8,880 bases of DNA from Clostridia bacterium (GTDB lineage: Bacteria > Bacillota > Clostridia > Christensenellales > Aristaeellaceae). The notes beneath the pieces were generated by a model. That model saw only the letters and a list, made by a program, of their open reading frames with translations. It made no database searches and was not told the DNA's origin. The DNA lies in assembly GCA_009776385.1 (NCBI GenBank), contig WRFT01000065.1, forward strand, positions 1 through 8,880. Direction: 5' to 3'. Shown piece by piece: positions 5,532 through 8,880 of the stretch. Within the stretch, counting starts at the first letter, position 1, and each line of letters starts with the position of its first letter. The position numbers and the translations under genes are program-made.

Positions 5532-7352
5532 ATGCCAAAGATGATCGGTATTGATTTGGGAACCACCAATAGCTGCGTGGCGGTCATGGAGGGCGGTGAG
5601 CCCGTTGTGATACCCAACGCGGAAGGCAGCCGCACCACACCATCCGTCGTGGCGTTTAATAAAGACGGGGAAAGAATGGTCGGCCAAATTGCAAAAAGGC
5701 AAGCTGTAACAAACCCGGAAAGAACTATCATGTCTATCAAACGTGAAATGGGCTCTGCGCATAAAGTGGTGATAGACGGCAAAACATACACACCGCAAGA
5801 CATTTCCGCCATGATTTTACAAAAAATGAAAGCGGAAGCGGAAGCGTATCTTGGTGAAACGGTCACTCAAGCCGTCATAACGGTTCCGGCCTACTTTTCC
5901 GACTCACAAAGGCAGGCGACAAAGGACGCCGGGCGTATTGCGGGCCTTGATGTTCAGCGTATCATTAACGAGCCGACTGCCGCCTCTCTCGCCTATGGGC
6001 TGGATAAAGAAGGCAACCAGAAAATATTGGTATTCGACTTGGGCGGCGGTACATTCGATGTGTCAATCCTGGATATAGGCGACGGTGTCTTTGAGGTTAT
6101 GGCAACCAACGGAAACAACCGTTTGGGCGGGGATGATTTTGATGAGCGTTTAATTGATTATATCGCCGAAACGTTCCGCAAAGACAATATTATCGATTTA
6201 AAGAAGGATCGCGTAGCTTATCAAAGGTTAAAGGAAGCCGCAGAGAAGGCGAAGATAGAGTTATCCGGAACCATGCAAGCGTCCGTTAACCTTCCATTCA
6301 TTACCGCGGACGCGACGGGACCTAAGCACCTGGATATGACGATTACGCGAGCGAAGTTTGATGAACTAACGGCTGATTTGGTACAAAAAACAATCGACCC
6401 CCTTAGCAAGGCGCTCTCAGACGCCGGTTTATCCGCTTCTCAATTGGACAAGGTTATTCTGGTAGGCGGTTCGACACGTATACCTGCCGTACAAACGGCC
6501 GTAAAAAAAATAACGGGCAAAGATCCCTTTAAAGGTATCAATCCGGACGAATGCGTCGCCATCGGCGCGGCCATTCAAGCAGGCGTCATGGCCGGTGAAG
6601 TGACCGATGTATTGTTACTGGATGTGACGCCGCTGTCACTTGGGCTCGAGACGGAAGGGCATATCTTTACCAAATTGATCGAACGGAACACCACCATTCC
6701 CACTATGAAATCCCAGGTGTTCTCTACCGCCGCGGACGGGCAAACGACGGTTGAAATTCATGTTTTACAAGGCGAAAGGCCCATGGCGCCTGATAATAAA
6801 ACGCTGGGGCGTTTTCAACTGACGGGTATTCCGGCCGCGCCGCGCGGCGTTCCGCAAATTGAAGTGACTTTTAACATCGACAGAAACGGTATCGTCAATG
6901 TATCGGCTAAAGACAAAGGAACGGGAAACGCGCAGGAGATAACGATTACCGCCTCGACAAACCTAACCGAAGATGAAATAAACCAGCGTGTTAAAGAAGC
7001 GGAGCAATACGCGGAAGAAGACAAGAAGCGTAAAGAAGAGGTGGAAACACTCAACCGCGCCGAAACATTGATTTATGAAATAGAAAAGCAGGTTAAAGAC
7101 AACGAAGATAAGCTATCTGCCGAAGATAAGGAAACCATACAAAGCGAATTGGAATCCTTCAAGAAGATTCGAGAGGGTAATAACGCGGACGAGATAAAAA
7201 GGGCGATGGATGATTTTACGCAAAAAGTGTATGCGATTTTCGGGAAGCTTTACCAACAGGAAAACCAACAATCCGCCCAAGGCGGCAATCCCGACATGGA
7301 GGCGCCGCATGACCCCGACGCCCCCATCAACACGGATGGCAGCGTAGAATAA
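5532..7352 (+). CDS. dnaK: Molecular chaperone DnaK (Hsp70)
   Basis: DnaK is the ATP-driven cytoplasmic chaperone that binds exposed hydrophobic peptide stretches. It has 606 residues, near the lower end for the family. The ATPase domain (about 1-358) shows GIDLGTTNSCVAVMEGG at 6-22, INEPTAASLAYG at 145-156, FDLGGGTFDVS at 168-178 and VILVGGSTRIP at 308-318. The hydrophobic linker VLLLDVTPLSLG at 360-371 leads to the substrate-binding domain and its helical lid (about 480-575). Only about 14 residues separate SIKREMG (68-74) from TPQDISA (87-93), so the insert typical of Gram-negative DnaK is absent. The C-terminus is a Gln/Asn/Gly/Pro/Asp-rich stretch ending DGSVE and lacks the usual acidic DVVDAEFEE-like end. 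The start ATG has a perfect AGGAGG nine bases upstream. No frameshift is seen, so the short tail appears genuine. Confidence 0.99.
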   Translation: MPKMIGIDLGTTNSCVAVMEGGEPVVIPNAEGSRTTPSVVAFNKDGERMVGQIAKRQAVTNPERTIMSIKREMGSAHKVVIDGKTYTPQDISAMILQKMKAEAEAYLGETVTQAVITVPAYFSDSQRQATKDAGRIAGLDVQRIINEPTAASLAYGLDKEGNQKILVFDLGGGTFDVSILDIGDGVFEVMATNGNNRLGGDDFDERLIDYIAETFRKDNIIDLKKDRVAYQRLKEAAEKAKIELSGTMQASVNLPFITADATGPKHLDMTITRAKFDELTADLVQKTIDPLSKALSDAGLSASQLDKVILVGGSTRIPAVQTAVKKITGKDPFKGINPDECVAIGAAIQAGVMAGEVTDVLLLDVTPLSLGLETEGHIFTKLIERNTTIPTMKSQVFSTAADGQTTVEIHVLQGERPMAPDNKTLGRFQLTGIPAAPRGVPQIEVTFNIDRNGIVNVSAKDKGTGNAQEITITASTNLTEDEINQRVKEAEQYAEEDKKRKEEVETLNRAETLIYEIEKQVKDNEDKLSAEDKETIQSELESFKKIREGNNADEIKRAMDDFTQKVYAIFGKLYQQENQQSAQGGNPDMEAPHDPDAPINTDGSVE

Positions 7353-7371
7353 ACCGTTTCCTTTTGGTTTA
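7350..7371 (+). other. Weak inverted repeat at the dnaK stop
   Basis: TAAACC (7350-7355, including the dnaK stop codon) and GGTTTA (7366-7371) form a perfect 6-bp inverted repeat with a 10-base loop; one further G-U pair is possible. It is A/T-rich and lacks a following T-run, so it is at most a mild processing or attenuation signal in the 73-nt dnaK-dnaJ gap. No promoter was recognised in that gap. Confidence 0.2.
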
Positions 7372-7413
7372 CTATCATCTACAAATCCCCTCACCGGCAG
7401 GATAAGCATATAT

Positions 7414-7419
7414 GAGGTG
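7414..7419 (+). promoter_or_regulatory. Ribosome binding site that fixes the dnaJ start
   Basis: GAGGTG ends six bases before TTG 7426. The in-frame GTG at 7417 is part of this site and has nothing suitable upstream. Starting at TTG yields the family-typical N-terminus MAKRDYY, which settles the choice. Confidence 0.85.
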
Positions 7420-7425
7420 TACGAG

Positions 7426-8538
7426 TTGGCGAAGCGTGACTATTATCAGGTATTAGGCGTTGATAAGAAGGCAAGTGACGAAGAAATAAAAAAGGCATAC
7501 CGCATGCTAGCCAAGGAGTGCCATCCGGATTTGCACCCTAATGACAAGACCGCGGAAAGCCGATTCAAAGAACTGAACGAAGCCAATGAGGTACTGTCCG
7601 ATTCTGAAAAGCGATCGCGGTATGACCAGTTTGGCTTTGACGGCCCTTCCATGGGTGGTAACCCTTTTGAAGGTTCATTCAGGGATTTTGGATCGTTTTC
7701 CGGTTTCGATGGGATTTTCGACCAACTCTTCGGAGGCATGGGATCCCGATCAAGCAACGCAGCGCGTCAGGGAAGCGACCTAAAATATGATATGCGCATC
7801 TCCTTTGAGGAAGCGGCGGACGGATGCGAAAAATCCTTCGAGTTTTCAAGAAGCGAGAACTGCCAAACCTGTTCCGGTACGGGCGCAAAACCCGGCACTG
7901 CCGCGCAAACATGCCAAACCTGCCGCGGAACGGGGCAGGTGCAAGCCGGCGGTGGTTTTATGATTACCGTACGTACATGCCCGACATGCGGCGGATCCGG
8001 TAAAATCATCACGGATAAGTGTACAGCTTGCGGAGGTGCCGGGCGCGTAAGGAAGAGGCGCACCGCAAAGGTAAAGATCCCCGCGGGCATTGATACCGGG
8101 CAATCCATTATTTTAAAAGGTGAAGGCGAGTCCGGAACACGCGGCGGCCCCAACGGTGACCTTTATGTCAGCGTCACTGTCAGGCCTCACAGATTGTTCA
8201 GGCGCGACGGGTTGAACTTGCGTTTTGAGTTGCCTATATCTCTCACACAAGCGGTTTTGGGGGCAGATATCGATATCCCGACACTAAAAGGCGTCGTCAA
8301 AGCAAAAATACCGGAAGGGACGCAGAACGGCTATGAGTTGAGAGTAAAGGGCCGCGGGCTGCCTCATCTACGAAGCGCCGTGAAGGGGGATATTATCGCA
8401 ACGGTTCGCGTAGATATTCCGACTAAATTATCAGAGCATCAAAAGAACCTCCTGCGCGATTTTGAAAAATCAACAACCGGCAAGGAGTACGAAAACAGGA
8501 GAAGTTTTTTGGAAAAGTTAAAGGATGTCTTTAATTGA
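7426..8538 (+). CDS. dnaJ: Chaperone protein DnaJ (type I Hsp40)
   Basis: DnaJ delivers unfolded proteins to DnaK and stimulates its ATPase. Read from TTG 7426 it has 370 residues, typical of type I. The J domain (about 4-69) has DYYQVLGV at 5-12 and an intact catalytic HPD at 33-35. The Gly/Phe-rich region spans about 70-110. The zinc domain has all four CXXCXGXG modules, with cysteines at 146/149, 163/166, 185/188 and 199/202. Two C-terminal substrate-binding domains follow, ending in a dimerisation region (KIPEGTQNG at 294-302, KGRGLPHL at 308-315). The non-ATG start may hold DnaJ below DnaK levels; this is an inference. The stop TGA overlaps an ATG (TGATG at 8536-8540) that opens a seven-codon frame leading exactly to prmA. 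Confidence 0.98.
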   Translation: MAKRDYYQVLGVDKKASDEEIKKAYRMLAKECHPDLHPNDKTAESRFKELNEANEVLSDSEKRSRYDQFGFDGPSMGGNPFEGSFRDFGSFSGFDGIFDQLFGGMGSRSSNAARQGSDLKYDMRISFEEAADGCEKSFEFSRSENCQTCSGTGAKPGTAAQTCQTCRGTGQVQAGGGFMITVRTCPTCGGSGKIITDKCTACGGAGRVRKRRTAKVKIPAGIDTGQSIILKGEGESGTRGGPNGDLYVSVTVRPHRLFRRDGLNLRFELPISLTQAVLGADIDIPTLKGVVKAKIPEGTQNGYELRVKGRGLPHLRSAVKGDIIATVRVDIPTKLSEHQKNLLRDFEKSTTGKEYENRRSFLEKLKDVFN

Positions 8539-8561
8539 TGAAGACCTGTCGCGCCATATGA
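8538..8561 (+). other. Possible seven-codon coupling frame between dnaJ and prmA
   Basis: The frame reads MKTCRAI then TGA. Its ATG shares one base with the dnaJ stop (TGATG), and its TGA overlaps the prmA ATG (ATGA at 8558-8561). Both junctions are classic termination-reinitiation overlaps, so a ribosome could step from dnaJ through this frame into prmA, which has no evident ribosome binding site of its own. AAAGG at 8520-8524 lies 13 bases before its ATG. The overlaps are visible; translation of the frame is unproven and it may be chance. Confidence 0.25.
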
Positions 8562-8880
8562 ATTGGCTCACATTAAGAATTCATACCACGACGGAAGGAG
8601 CCGAGGCAGTCTCGTGGGTGATGCGTTCAGCCGGTTGCGGCGGCACATTGATAGAAGACCGTCTGGACGCGGAAGCCGCGGCGCAAAAAGCCGGCACATG
8701 GGAGCTTTTTGACACATCCATATTGAACGCGTACCCGACGGATGTTATCGTAACCGGATGGATAAAAAATGACACATGCGCCCATGAAGGCATCGCTCTC
8801 ATTAAGGATTGGCTGTCTTTCATGAAAGATACCCCCGGTTTTGGTACATTGCGTTTGGAAATGGGTACGGCTGATGACGA
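8558..8880 (+). CDS. prmA: Ribosomal protein L11 methyltransferase, partial (first 107 residues)
   Basis: PrmA uses S-adenosylmethionine to methylate ribosomal protein L11 at several positions. Only 107 codons are visible of a family usually about 300-315 residues long; the frame runs off the right edge open. The visible part matches the N-terminal L11-recognition domain: MNWLTLRIHTT at 1-11 resembles the family start M-K-W-x-E/x-x-x-I-x-T-T, then AGCGGTLIEDRLD at 25-37 and AYPTDVIVTGWIKND at 58-72. The S-adenosylmethionine-binding domain is outside the window, so catalysis cannot be judged here. The position directly after dnaJ is the common Bacillota arrangement and supports the call. ATG 8558 is preferred because it gives the family-like N-terminus. 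An in-frame ATG at 8525, overlapping dnaJ by 14 nt, would add 11 residues (MSLIDEDLSRH) but also lacks a properly spaced ribosome binding site. Confidence 0.85.
   Translation, partial: MNWLTLRIHTTTEGAEAVSWVMRSAGCGGTLIEDRLDAEAAAQKAGTWELFDTSILNAYPTDVIVTGWIKNDTCAHEGIALIKDWLSFMKDTPGFGTLRLEMGTADD

Noticed and set aside
5513..5866. Leftward open frame of 117 codons opposite the start of dnaK
   Set aside because: It is antisense to the strongly conserved DnaK ATPase domain and shows no family features or credible ribosome binding site context.
7417..7425. GTG as the dnaJ start
   Set aside because: It is part of the GAGGTG ribosome binding site, and the TTG at 7426 gives the family-typical N-terminus.
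7353..7425. Intrinsic terminator between dnaK and dnaJ
   Set aside because: The only inverted repeat is A/T-rich and is not followed by a T-run; dnaJ continues the operon.
7767..8153. Leftward Pro/Cys-rich open frame of 128 codons opposite dnaJ
   Set aside because: Its apparent composition simply mirrors the repeated CXXCXGXG zinc modules of dnaJ on the other strand.
1..8880. A previously undescribed defence, mobile or biosynthetic system
   Set aside because: Every substantial reading frame belongs to a well-known housekeeping or heat-shock family, and no unexplained gene-sized gap remains.

Overview
The window looks like an ordinary chromosomal segment of a Gram-positive, Bacillota (Firmicutes)-type bacterium, possibly a clostridial lineage. 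Four things point there. The gene order hrcA-grpE-dnaK-dnaJ-prmA is the class I heat-shock arrangement of that phylum. A perfect CIRCE operator lies ahead of hrcA. DnaK lacks the extra segment that Gram-negative DnaKs carry in the first quarter of the ATPase domain. CysE is of the short Gram-positive type. Ribosome binding sites are strong and GGAGG-like, and base composition looks even and moderate throughout. No mobile element, CRISPR array, tRNA or rRNA was found.

Layout. Positions 1-3682 hold a leftward operon: ppk (polyphosphate kinase), cysE (serine acetyltransferase) and cysS (cysteinyl-tRNA synthetase, cut by the left edge). ppk and cysE are 27 nt apart, and cysE overlaps cysS by an ATGA junction. 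Positions 3683-3864 are a divergent control region with two back-to-back housekeeping promoters, one for ppk and one for hrcA; CIRCE sits at the predicted hrcA transcription start. Positions 3865-8880 hold the rightward heat-shock operon hrcA, grpE, dnaK, dnaJ and prmA, with prmA cut by the right edge.

How the genes work together. HrcA represses its own operon through CIRCE. GrpE, DnaK and DnaJ form the complete Hsp70 folding machine. PrmA, a ribosomal protein L11 methyltransferase, commonly travels with dnaJ in this phylum. On the other strand, CysE makes O-acetylserine for cysteine synthesis and CysS charges tRNA-Cys, so these two form a cysteine supply-and-use pair. Ppk makes polyphosphate, which is known to act as a protein-protecting chaperone. 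Its divergent position next to the Hsp70 operon is the most suggestive aspect of the context, but joint regulation is only an inference.

Two apparent upstream starts are corrected here: grpE starts at ATG 4903 and dnaJ at TTG 7426, because the upstream in-frame GTG codons lie inside the ribosome binding sites. I found no convincing previously undescribed system. The more unusual details are a seven-codon reading frame that exactly bridges the dnaJ stop and the prmA start, a hairpin that displays the ppk ribosome binding site in its loop, and a DnaK C-terminus without the usual acidic end motif.
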